DNA of 64,000 nt from Tillandsia leiboldiana (lineage: Eukaryota > Streptophyta > Magnoliopsida > Poales > Bromeliaceae): the NCBI GenBank assembly GCA_029204045.2, contig CM055065.1, positions 7,318,297 to 7,382,296 of the forward strand. The letters run 5' to 3'. Position 1 is the first letter of the stretch, and each line of letters starts with the position of its first letter. Made by a program: the position numbers and the translations under genes. A model generated the notes under the pieces. It searched no databases, was not told the DNA's origin, and saw only the letters and a list, made by a program, of their open reading frames with translations. Below are positions 1 through 10,937 of the stretch, piece by piece.

Positions 1-194
1 AAATACGGCCTCCGATCAGCCTGAAACCACTTCTAAAATTCGACAAAAGCAGCTGAATGTCAGGCTTGATCCCCAAACCCTCACTGAGTCCAAACAACAC
101 ATCCCTTTTGACATGTTGGGGCCCAACACACCAATAATAGGTGTTCCACACCCTGAAACAGGGGAAAAACCACTGGGGATCCTAGGACACTACA
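1..194 (-). mobile_element. 5' terminal piece of GC-rich LTR unit U (first copy)
   Basis: Read on the minus strand this begins TGTAGTGTCCTAGGATCCCC, the same kind of terminus that starts units L5 (42151) and L7 (62396). The rest of the unit lies outside the window to the left. The same sequence recurs at 4656-4850 (direct, with small indels) and 21559-21750 (inverted). I infer a TG-starting LTR end; no element proteins are visible. Confidence 0.6.
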
Positions 195-1459
195 GCGCGG
201 GCGCGGGCAGGCGCGCGGGCGAGCGTGGTGCGCGGGGGCGGCGTGCCACGTGGAGGCTTCTCGTTGGCTGGCTTTGGACGCGTGGTAGCAGGGCAGTGGC
301 TGGCTCAACAGGCGCGGTCCACGAACAGGCGTGGCAAGTGCCTCGGGCTGCGTGCACATTAGGTGGTAGGCGATGCGGCGTGGGCTGGCAGGCGCGCGTT
401 GATGCGCGGTTCCCTCGCGTGGGCGCGCCACGCGTCAGCCTCCGCGCGGGCCTTGCGGCGCTTGGCGGTTGGCGGTTTTGGCTGTTGCCTGTTCGGGGGT
501 GACGTGGCGCTTCCTGCTGGTTTCGAGCCCGGTCGGACGGGTTTCATCCGACCCGGTTTTCGGCGCCCGAAACCGGGGACACCCCGGGTATTTCCGGATT
601 TGTTCTCCCCAGCCTATAAATAGGCCCTTCCCTTCTCCGTTTCTCCGTTTGCTGGGTTTTTCGAGGCTCCTCTTAGAGGGAGTTCTTCAGTGGAGTTCCT
701 CCCCTCCCTCTTCCCCACTCTTTGATGGATCCTCGAGATTTTTGGAGGCCTCGGTATCGGCGTTTTCTGCGACGCGGCGCACTTCGACGCTCCTTCGATT
801 TTGGGCTTCTACCGTCGCTTTTCAATCCGAGAGACCCCCTGGACTACCCCGATGGACTTTTGAGCCGATTTTCATGGCAGCGCGTTCATGAGAGGTACGC
901 CTTCGATTTTTGTGTTGATCACTTTGGCTTATTTTGGGTTTTTGGCATGGTTCCCGAGGCTTTTCTGTGACCTTTTGTACCGCTGCGAGGTACGGGACAG
1001 CGGTGGAGTATTGTTGGATTTTCTCGGTCTACGAGCGTCAGAATGAGGCGTTTAAGGACTCAATTGATATCTATGCTTCGAGAGGAACGTACCCATATTT
1101 TTATAAATTTTTGGAGGACTCTTCGAAGGTGATATTTATGCTTCTTTCGGACTGGTTTCCTACAGGATTTTATTTGTGGATATTTCGGCATACCGCAGTG
1201 TTTTATTTATATCTTGGCCCATAGGTGTCAGAACGGGGTGTATAAATACTCGATTTGGATCTACTCGTCGCGAGGATCGCAACCGTGATTTTTTTGGAAT
1301 TTTTGGAGGACTGTACGCAAGTGAAAATTCCCCCTCTTCTCTGCTGGTTTGTAAAAACAGCATGTGCTGTTTGAGTGTTGTGGGGTATTTGATTATTGTG
1401 TTGTGGATGCGATGTTGGCTGGAGCAGAGGCTTGTACGACTGAGTACCGAGGGTGCAGT
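195..1459 (+). mobile_element. 5' half of GC-rich LTR unit V (first copy)
   Basis: The first 350 bases are extremely GC-rich with CACGTG and TTGG modules. A near-palindromic CGGCGCCCGAAA motif and a TATA box (615-622) follow, then a transcribed-looking leader with a splice-donor-like AGAG|GTAC at 894/895. The unit is cut at 1459 by a SIRE LTR fragment and preceded by the site GCAGT. Its intact continuation is 33892-36509 in contig Z. The open frames in it (for example 113-502, 469-891) are GC-rich shadows without recognisable domains. I infer an LTR of a Gypsy-like or non-autonomous family; the lineage is unresolved. Confidence 0.6.
557..622 (+). promoter_or_regulatory. Core promoter of unit V: palindrome plus TATA box
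   Basis: An imperfect inverted repeat built on CGGCGCCCGAAA (about 557-573) sits some 45 bp before TATAAATA (615-622). The TATA box is itself inside the small palindrome GCCTATAAATAGGC. The same arrangement occurs in units U, L5, L6 and L7, which supports a real core promoter. Confidence 0.65.
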
Positions 1460-2593
1460 TGTTGGGTTATGTATAAATTGGATCTAAATAGGAGAAAAAA
1501 TACCTAGAGGGGGGTGAATAGGTGCAAACAATAAACACTCAAAAAATCATTGCGCAATAAAACCCAATGCGGAAATAAAAATAAACACGCAAGATTTTTA
1601 CGTGGAAAACTCCAATCCGGAGTAAAAAACCACGGGACCGATCACACGGCAAAATCCACTAGAATTAAACATGTACAAGGTGATATACCGTACTCACAGA
1701 CGACTCAACCTTTTCCATACGCTCCTAGTTGATCTTCTCCGCTCGCTCCGCAACACTTCTCGAATCCACGATCTGCGTCCAACGCCGAATCCACGACGTC
1801 CAACGTCGAATCCACGACGTCCGACCGAATCCACGGTCTTCACCCAGTAGCACGCTTCGAATCCACGAACGTACCTCGCTCCGAATCCACGAGAGCGGTT
1901 GCACCTTGAATCCACAAGGCCACGCGAGTCCACGCGCCGATTTTGGGATAAATCGTTGTTTTTGGGTGGTAATGATCCGCCGAATACTTAGATTAGAAAT
2001 AGATCGAAAATACCATCTAAGTATTCATTAATTTGATTCTACTCAAAATCTGAGTTTGGAAAACCTAGAATCAAATTAATAATATAGATGAAGAAACATA
2101 GAATTAAATCTAGTATTTCCTTTCTTCTCTATATGTGGAATATTTCTATTTCGGTCATATTTTTTCCCTCCCCTAAAAGATGAATCATAGGGTTTATTTA
2201 TAGGTTAGAAACCATTGGAAGAGGATAAGCATCAAAAACTAACCAATTCTGGAATTTTACAGGACGACAGTCCAGACTGGAATTGACGGTCCGGACTGCT
2301 TCAGCGAAACAGACTTTTTCCAGAAAAGACGACATTCGGGGTCCGGACTGCAATCCACGGTCCGGACTGTTCATGCATTTCTTGCAAATTCCACGTTCGG
2401 GGTCCCGACTGTAATCCATGATCCGGACTGGAATTATACACGAACTAACCTATGTTCGGGGTCCGGACTGTAATGCCCGGTCCGGACTCTGAACATGTAA
2501 AATGTCCAGTTTTTTATTTTTATGCAATCAAAAATTCATCCAAGTGTTTCTACACTATACTAAGTATTTGGATCATCCAAATTCTTTAGTAAA
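1460..2593 (-). mobile_element. Truncated SIRE-like LTR (first copy)
   Basis: Matches the 1255-bp SIRE LTR (complete at 9650-10904 and 32637-33891) from its ACCCAACA end, but the last 120 bp or so at its U3 end are missing. At 2593 it runs directly into unit U. The join shares the motif CCTGATCC/TTTAGTAAA with the normal LTR, so it looks like a microhomology junction. It keeps the TATA box and the GTCCGGAC motif cluster (2268-2490). Confidence 0.8.
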
Positions 2594-4850
2594 TGCAATC
2601 CTGATCCCCAATCTGATGTGATAATAACATCCGGTCAACCGCCCAAAATTCGCGGTCGCCGCTGAACCCACAAATCCCGATCTGATAAAGTAAAAACATC
2701 TGGCCGACCGCCTAACGTCCGCGGTTGCCACTATGCCCCACAATTCACAAAACGAGTCTAAACTGTCCCAGACTCAAGGTCCAAACTACACTATCCCATA
2801 ATCCTGCTCAGACTCGAGCATCATGCATCGATATAAAAGAAGAACGATAAAACATGGTTTCTCCTAAGTCAAGTCCAATAATATAGTGCAGCAGTAAATA
2901 GTGGCCTAACAAGATGTCCATACAAGCATGCAATCGTCCTTTTTAAAAGCAGTAGAAAAGTATCTGATATTTATTTTAAAAAGATTAATCTTAATATACC
3001 AACATGTTACGTCAATTGCGTGCAAGGTTAGGATATAGCATTTGTCCAACAATATTGTCCCAAGTTTAATACATAAAGCTATCAACTCATTTGTGGGGTC
3101 AATACACTAAGTTCTCACATTAACTATTAGAATGTCACATTCAAATTGGGGAAACTCTAATACTCCTAGTGAGCATGTCAACAGTGAGGGAAACACAACC
3201 ACCCACCTCGAAAAGCATGCACTACACCCGAAGAAACTCCCCGCTGCCCGCTATCCTCTAAAACAGCCGTCTGCCGAAAATAGTGTCCTACAGCAACACA
3301 CATTGCACAAAGTGTAAATACACTATTCACAAAAACACAGCTTTTGCTATTTTTACAACCAGCACGAAAAATGAGGCATTTCACCATTGTGCAGAGCTCC
3401 AAAAATCTCAGAAAATTCACGGTTGCGTTCCTTGCGAAGAGTAGGCCCAAAACGACTATTTAAACTCCTTGATCCGATGCTCCTACGCCAAGATATAAAT
3501 CGGAGAAGCAGCCGCTATCCAAAATCCCACACAGAAAATGGGGTGTCAAAAACACCTTGGGATCCACGCCAAGTATTCGGAATCCAGAGAAATCACCAAT
3601 ATATAAAATGAAGTCATACCTCTCAGGAACACACCGGCGTAGAAATCGTCGAAATCGGACTCCTGTACTGCGCAGGGGCCTTCTCGGACTGAGATGCGAC
3701 GATAATGGGCCGAAAATGGGGGAGAAACGAGGCGCACTGAAAAATCCGATCGCCGCTGTCGAGCTTCCCAAAAATCTGGATACTCTACCACGAGATGTAA
3801 AATCAAGAGAGGAACAACTTCTCTAAAGAGTTCTCCCTCCCATTCTCTCTCTAAGAACTGCGAAAAAGGAAGAGAAATAGAGAGGTGGGCTGCTTTTAAA
3901 GGCAAATCCAACAATTGAATTAATTCCAATTGGGTCCCCGGTTTTCGGGCGCCTGAAAGTTTTGGGCCCCGAAACCGGTCCCAAACCAGTGGCCCGACCC
4001 GCAAACAAGCCCACCAGCGCACACGGGATCCGGCCGGACGCGACGGCCGTCGACCCGCCCCAGGTCACGCCACGTGTCCCCCCGCACAGGGGACAGCGTG
4101 CTCGGCGAATCGCGTGCGCCCACGTGGCCCCCAGCGGGGCGGCTGGGGTGGGTGGCGCCAGCCACTGGCGCGGCGCCACGTGGCTGGGCGTTGCCCCGCC
4201 CGGCACGCCAGCCGCGCGCCGCCAGCGCGCCTGCGCCCGCGTGCGCGTGACGTCCGCAGGCGCGCGCCCGCGGGTGCACCGCGCGCACCTGCGCCCTCCA
4301 ACCCGGGCCACCACGTGGCCGCCCCGGTCCACCGTGCACCGCGCCACAAGCCCGAGCCTGCCCGTCCTGCCCGCACACACCCCCGCGCGCCGCGCGCACT
4401 GCACCTGCCCAATGGCACCACTGCCCCGCTGGCCCGCCGGTCAATCGTGCACCGGCGGCCCACCTCCGTGGACGCGAGAGGCTGTGCGCCGTCCCAATGG
4501 CGCGCTGCCACCGTGTCTTGGCCCGGTCTAAGCTGTCCCCCGTGCACCATTTTGCACAGAAAACTTTCGGTGTCCGTTTTTGCCGCATCCGGACTCAGAA
4601 AAAATACAATAAATAGCCGTTTCAAGCGTTTTTTTTTGTTCCGCCGCTGAATCAAATACGCCTCCGATCAGCCTGAAACCACTTCTAAAAGTCGACAAAA
4701 GCAGCCTGAATGTCAGGCTTGATCCCCAAAACCCTCACTGAGTCCAAACCAACACATCCCTTTTGACATGTTGGGGCCCAACACACCAATAATAGGTTTC
4801 CACCCCCTGAAACAGGGGAAAAAAACCACTGGGGATCCTAGGACACTACA
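2594..4850 (-). mobile_element. GC-rich LTR unit U (second copy, 3'-truncated)
   Basis: On the minus strand it runs from TGTAGTGTCC at 4850 down to 2594. In order it has an AT-rich start, a strongly GC-rich block (about 4530-3960) with repeated CACGTG/ATTGG modules, the palindrome TTTCAGGCGCCCGAAA (3943-3958), a TTTAAAA TATA-like box (3894-3900), a leader with donor-like GAGAG|GTAT, and one to two units of the GCGG..TGACCGGATG repeat (2630-2740) that is tandem in L6. It ends where L6 would have about 0.76 kb more, so its 3' end is lost at the SIRE junction. The inverted copy is 21559-23803. Confidence 0.6.
3894..3958 (-). promoter_or_regulatory. Core promoter of unit U: palindrome plus TATA-like box
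   Basis: On the minus strand TTTCAGGCGCCCGAAA (one mismatch from the family palindrome) lies about 45 bp before TTTAAAA. The mirror copy is 22434-22501. Confidence 0.55.
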
Positions 4851-6129
4851 GCGCGGGCGCGGGCAGGCGCGCGGGCGAGCGTGGGTGCTCGGGGGCGGCG
4901 CGTTGCCCACGTGGAGGCTTTCTCGTTGGCTGTCTTTGGACGCGTGGTAGCAGGGCAGTGGCTGGCTCAAACAGGAACGCGGTCCACGAACAGCGTGGCA
5001 AGTGCCTCGGGCTGCGTGCACATTAGGTGGTAGGCGATGCGGCGTGGCTGGCAGGCGCGCGTTGATTGCGCGGGTTCCCTCGCGTGGGCGCGCCACGCGT
5101 CAGCCTCCGCGCGGGCCTTGCGGCGCTTGCGTTGGGCGGTTTTGGCTGTTGCCATGTTTGTCGGGGGTGACGTGGCGCTTCCTTGCTGGTTTCGGGCCCG
5201 GTCCGGGAGCGGTTTTCATCCGAGCCCGGTTTTTCGCGCCCGAAACCGGGGACAACCCCGGGTATTTCCGGATTTGTTCTCCCCAGCCTATAAATAGGCC
5301 CTTCCCTTCTCCGTTTCTCCGTTGCTGGGTTTTTCGAGGCTCCTCTTAGAGGGGGAGTTCTTCAGTGGAGTTCCTCCCCTCCCTCTTCCCCACTCTTTGA
5401 TGGATCCTCGTTTTTTGAGGCCTCGGTATCCGGCGTTTTTCTCCTGCGACGCGGCGCACTTCGACGCTCCTTCGATTTTGGGCTTCTACCGTCGCTTTCA
5501 ATCCGGAGACCCCCTGGACTACCCCGATGGACTTTTGAGCCGATTTTCATGGCAACGCGTTCATGAGAGGTACGCCTTCGATTTTTGTGTTGATCACTTT
5601 GGCTTATTTTGGGTTTTTTGGCACGGTTCCCGAGGCTTTTCTGTGACCTTTTGTACCGCTGGCGGTACGGGACAGCGGTGGGTATTGTTGGATTTTCTCG
5701 GTCTACGAGCATCAGAATGAGGCGTTTAAGGACTCAATTGATATCTATGCTTCGAGAGGAACGTACCCATATTTTTATAAATTTTGGAGGACTCTTCGAA
5801 GGTGATATTTATGCTCTCTTCGGACTGGTTTCCTACAGGATTTTATTTGTGGATATTTCGGCATACCGCAGTGTTTTATTTATATCTTGGCCCATAGTTG
5901 TCAGAACGGGTGTATAAATACTCGATTTGGATCTACTCGTCGCGAGGATCGCAACCGTGATTTTTTTGGAATTTTTGGAGGACTGTACCCCACGTGAAAA
6001 TTCCCCTCTTCTCTGCTGGTTTGTAAAAACAGCATGTGTTGTTTGAGTGTTGTGGGTATTGATTATTGGTTGTGGAGGCGATGTTGGCTGGAGCAAAGGC
6101 TTGTACGACTGAGTACCGAGGGTGCAGTT
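4851..6129 (+). mobile_element. 5' half of unit V (second copy, indel-rich)
   Basis: A direct repeat of 195-1459 at a period of about 4655 bp. It has the TATA box (5289-5296) and the donor-like GAGAG|GTAC (after 5569). It differs from the first copy mainly by one-base insertions and deletions in homopolymers, as expected for unpolished sequence approaching the contig end at 7936. It ends at the SIRE target site GCAGT. Confidence 0.6.
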
Positions 6130-7363
6130 TGTTGGGTTATGTATAAATTGGATCTAAATAGGAGAAAAATACCTAGAGGGGGTGAATAGGTGCAACAATA
6201 ACACTCAAAAATCATTGCGCAATAAAACCCATGCGAAATAAAAATAAACACGCAAGATTTTACGTGGAAAACTCCAATCCGGAGTAAAAAACCACGGGAC
6301 CGATCACACGGCGAAATCCACTAGAATAAACACGTACAAGGTGATATCCGTACTCACAGACGACTCAACCTTTTCCATACGCTCTCTATTTGATCTTCTC
6401 CGCTCATCGCATCCGCAACACTTCTCGAATCCCACGATCTGCGTCCACCGCCGAATCCACAACGTCCAACGTCGAATCCACGACGTCCGACGGAATCCAC
6501 GGTCTTCACCCAGTAGCACGCTTCGAATCTCCACGAACGTACCTCGCTCCGAATCCACGAGAGCAGTTGCACCTGAATCCACAGGTCACGCGAGTCCACG
6601 CGCCGATTTTGGGATAAATCGTTGTTTTTGGTGTGATGATCCGCCGAATACTTAGATTATAAATAGATCGGAAATACCATCTAATATTCATTAATTTGAT
6701 TCTACTCAAAATCTGAGTTTGGAAAACCTAGAATCAAATTAATAATATAGATGAAGAAACATAGAATTAAATCTAGATATTTTCCTTTCTTCTCTATATG
6801 TGGAATATTTCTATTTCGGTCATATTTTTCCCTCCCCTAAAAGATGAATCATAGGGTCTATTTATAGGTAGAAACCATTGGAGAGGATAAGCATCAAAAA
6901 CTAACCATTCTGGAATTTTACAGGACGACACCAGACTGGAATTGACGGTCCGGACTGCTTCAGCGAAACAGACTTTTTCCAGAAAAGACACATTCGGGAT
7001 CCGGACGCAATCCACGGTCCGGACTGTTCATCATTTTCTTGCAATTCCACGTTCGGGGTCCCGACTGTATCCCTGGATCCGACTGGAATTATACACGAAC
7101 TAACCTATGTTCGGGGTCCGGACTGTAATGCCCGGTCCGGACTCTGAACATGTAAAATGCCAGTTTTTTATTTTTATGCAATCAAAATTAATCCAGTGTT
7201 TCTACACTATACTAGTATTTGGATCATCCCAAAAGTCTTTAGTAACACGTACCTGATCCATTTGATTCTTCTTTCTTGAGATGAGGTACAAGATCCCACT
7301 TTTTCATCTTCAATCTTAAGACTTACCGATTTCACGAAATACGCCAACTCAAATTCCGTAACA
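6130..7363 (-). mobile_element. 3' LTR of the SIRE-like element in contig X
   Basis: A full-length SIRE LTR in minus orientation, from TGTTGGG to CCGTAACA. It is 1234 bp rather than 1255 because of scattered small deletions. It is flanked on the left by GCAGT, the reverse complement of the ACTGC target duplication seen in contig Y, and on the right by the polypurine tract (minus-strand AAAGGGGGAGA). It therefore corresponds to the LTR at 19038-20292. Confidence 0.85.
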
Positions 7364-7936
7364 ATCTCCCCCTTTGGCGGTTTCGTGGCAAAACACAATC
7401 CACTCAGAAAATTCAAAAGATATTTGTTGATATCACCATACAACAAAATTTTACAATGAGATCCAATAAAGATAAATACATAGTTAACTCCTAAAACACG
7501 CTACCTTAGACATCTCTGTATTCTCTGCAAAAGAATCATTCTTGACACAAAAAATCGTTAGTACCAGCAAGAATTTTCAACAATCAAAGCCAATCACAGG
7601 ATAGAGTTTATACTCATCATGACATTTTCAAATTCAGATATGTAAGAAACTCATAATCAAAAATCGACATATCTTCTAAGCAATAAAAATCCAAATGTCA
7701 TAGAAAGGTTAGTTAACAGCAACTTGTTAGTTATATTACATGCCCAAATTTAGTCGAATAGTTAGCGGAGGCATGCATCAAAACACATATAAAAACCCAA
7801 AAGTTGAAGTTATACGTACCTTCATAATTCACGTTCTCTCAATCATTGTCAATCGAGCACAAAACCCAAGTTGAAGTTATACTTACCTTCATAGTTCACA
7901 TTCTCTCATCATTGTCACTCGAGCACAGTTCACTGT
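7364..7936 (-). mobile_element. 3' internal end of the SIRE-like element, cut by the gap
   Basis: Non-coding 3' internal sequence of the retrotransposon, mirroring 19037 down to about 18459. It begins with the polypurine tract and reaches the duplicated CTCGATTGACAATG segment, then stops at the N run. Its last 426 bases match the first 424 bases of contig Z. Confidence 0.8.
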
Positions 7937-8036
7937 NNNNNNNNNNNNNNNNNNNNNNNNNNNNNNNNNNNNNNNNNNNNNNNNNNNNNNNNNNNNNNNN
8001 NNNNNNNNNNNNNNNNNNNNNNNNNNNNNNNNNNNN
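7937..8036. other. Scaffold gap of exactly 100 N
   Basis: One hundred N, a conventional placeholder for a gap of unknown size. Open frames that run through it (7846-8113) are artefacts. Confidence 0.99.
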
Positions 8037-9649
8037 CATGAGCATAGTAACCATGATAAAATGAGTGTCCCACTGCGACACTCGTTGCTCAATAAGGTAT
8101 AAGTGCCGTACACGTGCAGATAACCGGGGTAGTCATCAACCTAAGCAAAAGGGGGTTAGACACGACTTCAAGAATGTATCACTTACATCTTACAAAAGCA
8201 AAAAGACTCCAATTCCAAAGACGACTAAAAAGGGGTACCCACCTCAGAATGCGTTGACCGGAACACCAGAAGTCGACACGCGCCCTCGAACGACAACCAG
8301 ACCTACACGCCCCAAAAAACGCAAAAAGATAAGACTAGACTTGCCCATGAAGAGAGCCGAGGTTCTGAACACGTAAAAGTAAAGGCGGGAAAAACGAGTG
8401 GCGGCCGCCCCGTGCGATACCAGCCCGCCGCGGCGCCACAAACGGCGTCCGGCCCCACGCGACACCAACCCCGCGCCGGTTCCACAAACGGCGCGGCCAC
8501 TCAACAGGCCCAAACATCGCATCCACCAGCGGAATCTCCACAAGGTGCTCCCCCACTGGGGAGGAAAAAAAACGACACGTATAGAGTATCAAACAGTGGA
8601 CATGAAGGCTATAGTCAAATCCACGCTCATCTCCCAGAAACGCAAAAAACGATAAACTCGGGATCCTCAACATCTCGAAACAAAGTCGCGTCCCCTCAAC
8701 GCCGCAGCTAATAACGCTCTCACGAAATCTTGAGACACTAGCGACACAACTACTGTGAGCAGACGCATTGTGCTGGAGATACTCCACAGCCCAGTGATCT
8801 GACCCGCAACTCGAGGTCTAACAAAACTGGTCGGACGACACTCAACGACCTGGACCACCGTACCTCCAAATGGCTCCCAACAATACTCGCACTGATCTAA
8901 GCTCTGCTACCAGACTCCACTCGGCCCAAGGCACGAGTGCAACATACGTCCCACAGTAACCTGACCTCCTCGGCCCACCTACCCGGCGAGGGAAAACCTA
9001 AGTCCCGAAAATAACCGAAGTGAGGGATGTCTAAGCATAAAAGAACCTAGCCAAGTGAAGGTCTCTACTAGTCTGTTTTAACATGTATCATATGACAGGG
9101 TGCTAGGGTCAAGTTCCAATAATAGGATGCGATTAAACATAGCAAAATTAGAATATCTCATCTCTCACAACATGCTTTCCTATCTCCTCTATCATGGAAT
9201 GAACATATCCTTTTAACATCATGCGAGGTATCAAACCCACCAGACATGTACAATAAAACAAGTAAGCATCAATCCACATAATATAGGCCATTCATCAAGC
9301 TTACATCTCAACCTAGAGATTGTATATTTAATCATGCATGCTATCAATCACAGTGGGTAATAGTCCCTTAGGTAAGCCTCTATCAATCCTCATCATGAAC
9401 ATCCACTATCACAATTCTCATAAACATAGATGGATAATACTCATGCAATTCTCAAACAAATACCGTTACTAAGCTTACCTTTCAATCACATACATAGGTA
9501 CACTAACATGTATGCATTCTAACATAAAGAATTAGAGAACCGTCCACCGGTTCTGGAGATGAAGCAACCCACCTGAAACGCTTTCCGCAGGCAAAGCCGA
9601 AGTCGGTGAAGTGCGTAGTCACACGCTAACCAAAATCCGCTGAAACTGC
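8037..9649 (-). mobile_element. 3' half of unit V (inverted copy in contig Y)
   Basis: Reverse complement of 33892-35487. The first 700 bases differ from the Z copy by many small indels and substitutions; nearer 9.6 kb the two are almost identical. It ends with ACTGC (9645-9649), one side of the SIRE target duplication. The GC-rich frames at 8244-8787 are not supported as genes. Confidence 0.65.
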
Positions 9650-10904
9650 TGTTACGGAATTTGAGTTGGCGTATTTCGTGAAATCGGTTAAGTCTTGAAG
9701 ATTGAAGATGAAAAAGTTGGATCATTTACCTCAATCTCAAGAAATAAGAATTCAAATGGATCAGGTACGTTTTACTAAAGAATTTTGATGATCCAAATAC
9801 TTAGTATAGTGTAGAAACACTTGGATGAATTTTTGATTGCATAAAAATCAAAAACTGGACATTTTACATGTTCAGAGTCCGGACCGGGCATTACAGTCCG
9901 GACCCCGAACATAGGTTAGTTCGTGCATAATTCCAGTCGGATCGTGGATTACAGTCCGGACCCCGAACGTGGAATTTGCAAGAAATGCTATGAACAGTCC
10001 GGACCGTGGATTGCAGTCCGGACCCGAATGTCGTCTTTTCTGGAAAAGTCTGTTTCGCTGAAGCAGTCCGGACCGTCAATTCCAGTCCGGACTGTCGTCC
10101 TGTAAAATTCCAGAATTGGTTAGTTTTTTATGCTTATCCTCTTTCCAATGGTTTCTAACCTATAAATAGACCCTATGATTCATCTTTTAGGGGAGGGAAA
10201 AAATACGACCGAAATAGAAATATTCCACATATAGAGAAGAAAGGAAATACTAGATTTAATTCTATGTTTCTTCATCTATATTATTAATTTGATTCTAGGT
10301 TTTCCAAACTCAGATTTTGAGTAGAATCAAATTAATGAATACTTAGATGGTATTTCCGATCTATTTCTAATCTAAGTATTCGGCGGATCATCACCACCCA
10401 AAAACAACGATTTATCCCAAAATCGGCGCGTGGACTCGCGTGGCCTTGTGGATTCAAGGTGCAACCGCTCTCGTGGATTCGGAGCGAGGTACGTTCGTGG
10501 ATTCGAAGCGTGCTACTGGGTGAAGACCGTGGATTCGGTCGGACGTCGTGGATTCGACGTTGGACGTCGTGGATTCGGCGTTGGACGCAGATCGTGGATT
10601 CGAGAAGCGTTGCGGAGCGAGCGGAGAAGATCAACTAGGAGCGTATGAAAAAGGTTGAGTCGTTTGTGAGTACGGTATATCACCTTGTACGTGTTTAATT
10701 CTAGTGGATTTCGCCGTGTGATCGGTCCCGTGGTTTTTTACTCCGGATTGGAGTTTTCCACGTAAAAAATCTTGCGTGTTTATTTTTATTTCCGCATTGG
10801 GTTTTATTGCGCAATGATTTTTTAAGTGTTTATTGTTTACACCTATTCACCCCCCTCTAAGTATTTTTTCCCATATTTAGATCCAATTTATACATAACCC
10901 AACA
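9650..10904 (+). repeat. 5' LTR of the SIRE-like element
   Basis: Holds a cluster of GTCCGGAC-type motifs (9877-10095) in U3, a TATA box TATAAATA (10161-10168), and in the transcribed part seven near-copies of CGTGGATTCG (10447-10602). The primer-binding site follows two bases after it. Its length equals the 3' LTR and few differences are visible, which suggests a fairly recent insertion. Confidence 0.92.
10161..10168 (+). promoter_or_regulatory. TATA box of the SIRE 5' LTR
   Basis: TATAAATA in the middle of the LTR, downstream of the GTCCGGAC cluster and upstream of the CGTGGATTCG array. The same box lies in the 3' LTR at 19550-19557. Confidence 0.75.
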
Positions 10905-10906
10905 AG

Positions 10907-10918
10907 TGGTATCGGAGC
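10907..10918 (+). promoter_or_regulatory. Primer-binding site for reverse transcription
   Basis: TGGTATCGGAGC lies two bases after the 5' LTR. It differs by one base from the common plant copia site TGGTATCAGAGC, complementary to the 3' end of initiator-Met tRNA. Confidence 0.85.
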
Positions 10919-10937
10919 GGGAATAGGGTTGTAAACA

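Noticed and set aside
3823..4655. Long Ala/Arg/Pro/Gly-rich frames on both strands of the GC-rich blocks (also 21728-23010, 36336-36973, 59289-60038, 62482-63611)
   Set aside because: Stop codons are rare in sequence this GC-rich, frames overlap on both strands, composition is biased, no domain is seen, and the frames are not kept between copies.
195..6129. Endogenous pararetrovirus origin for the GC-rich units
   Set aside because: No movement protein, coat protein or viral RT sequence is present, and the TG starts and TATA architecture fit LTRs better.
7846..8113. ORFs spanning the N gap (also 24437-24791)
   Set aside because: The frame across 100 placeholder bases has no meaning.
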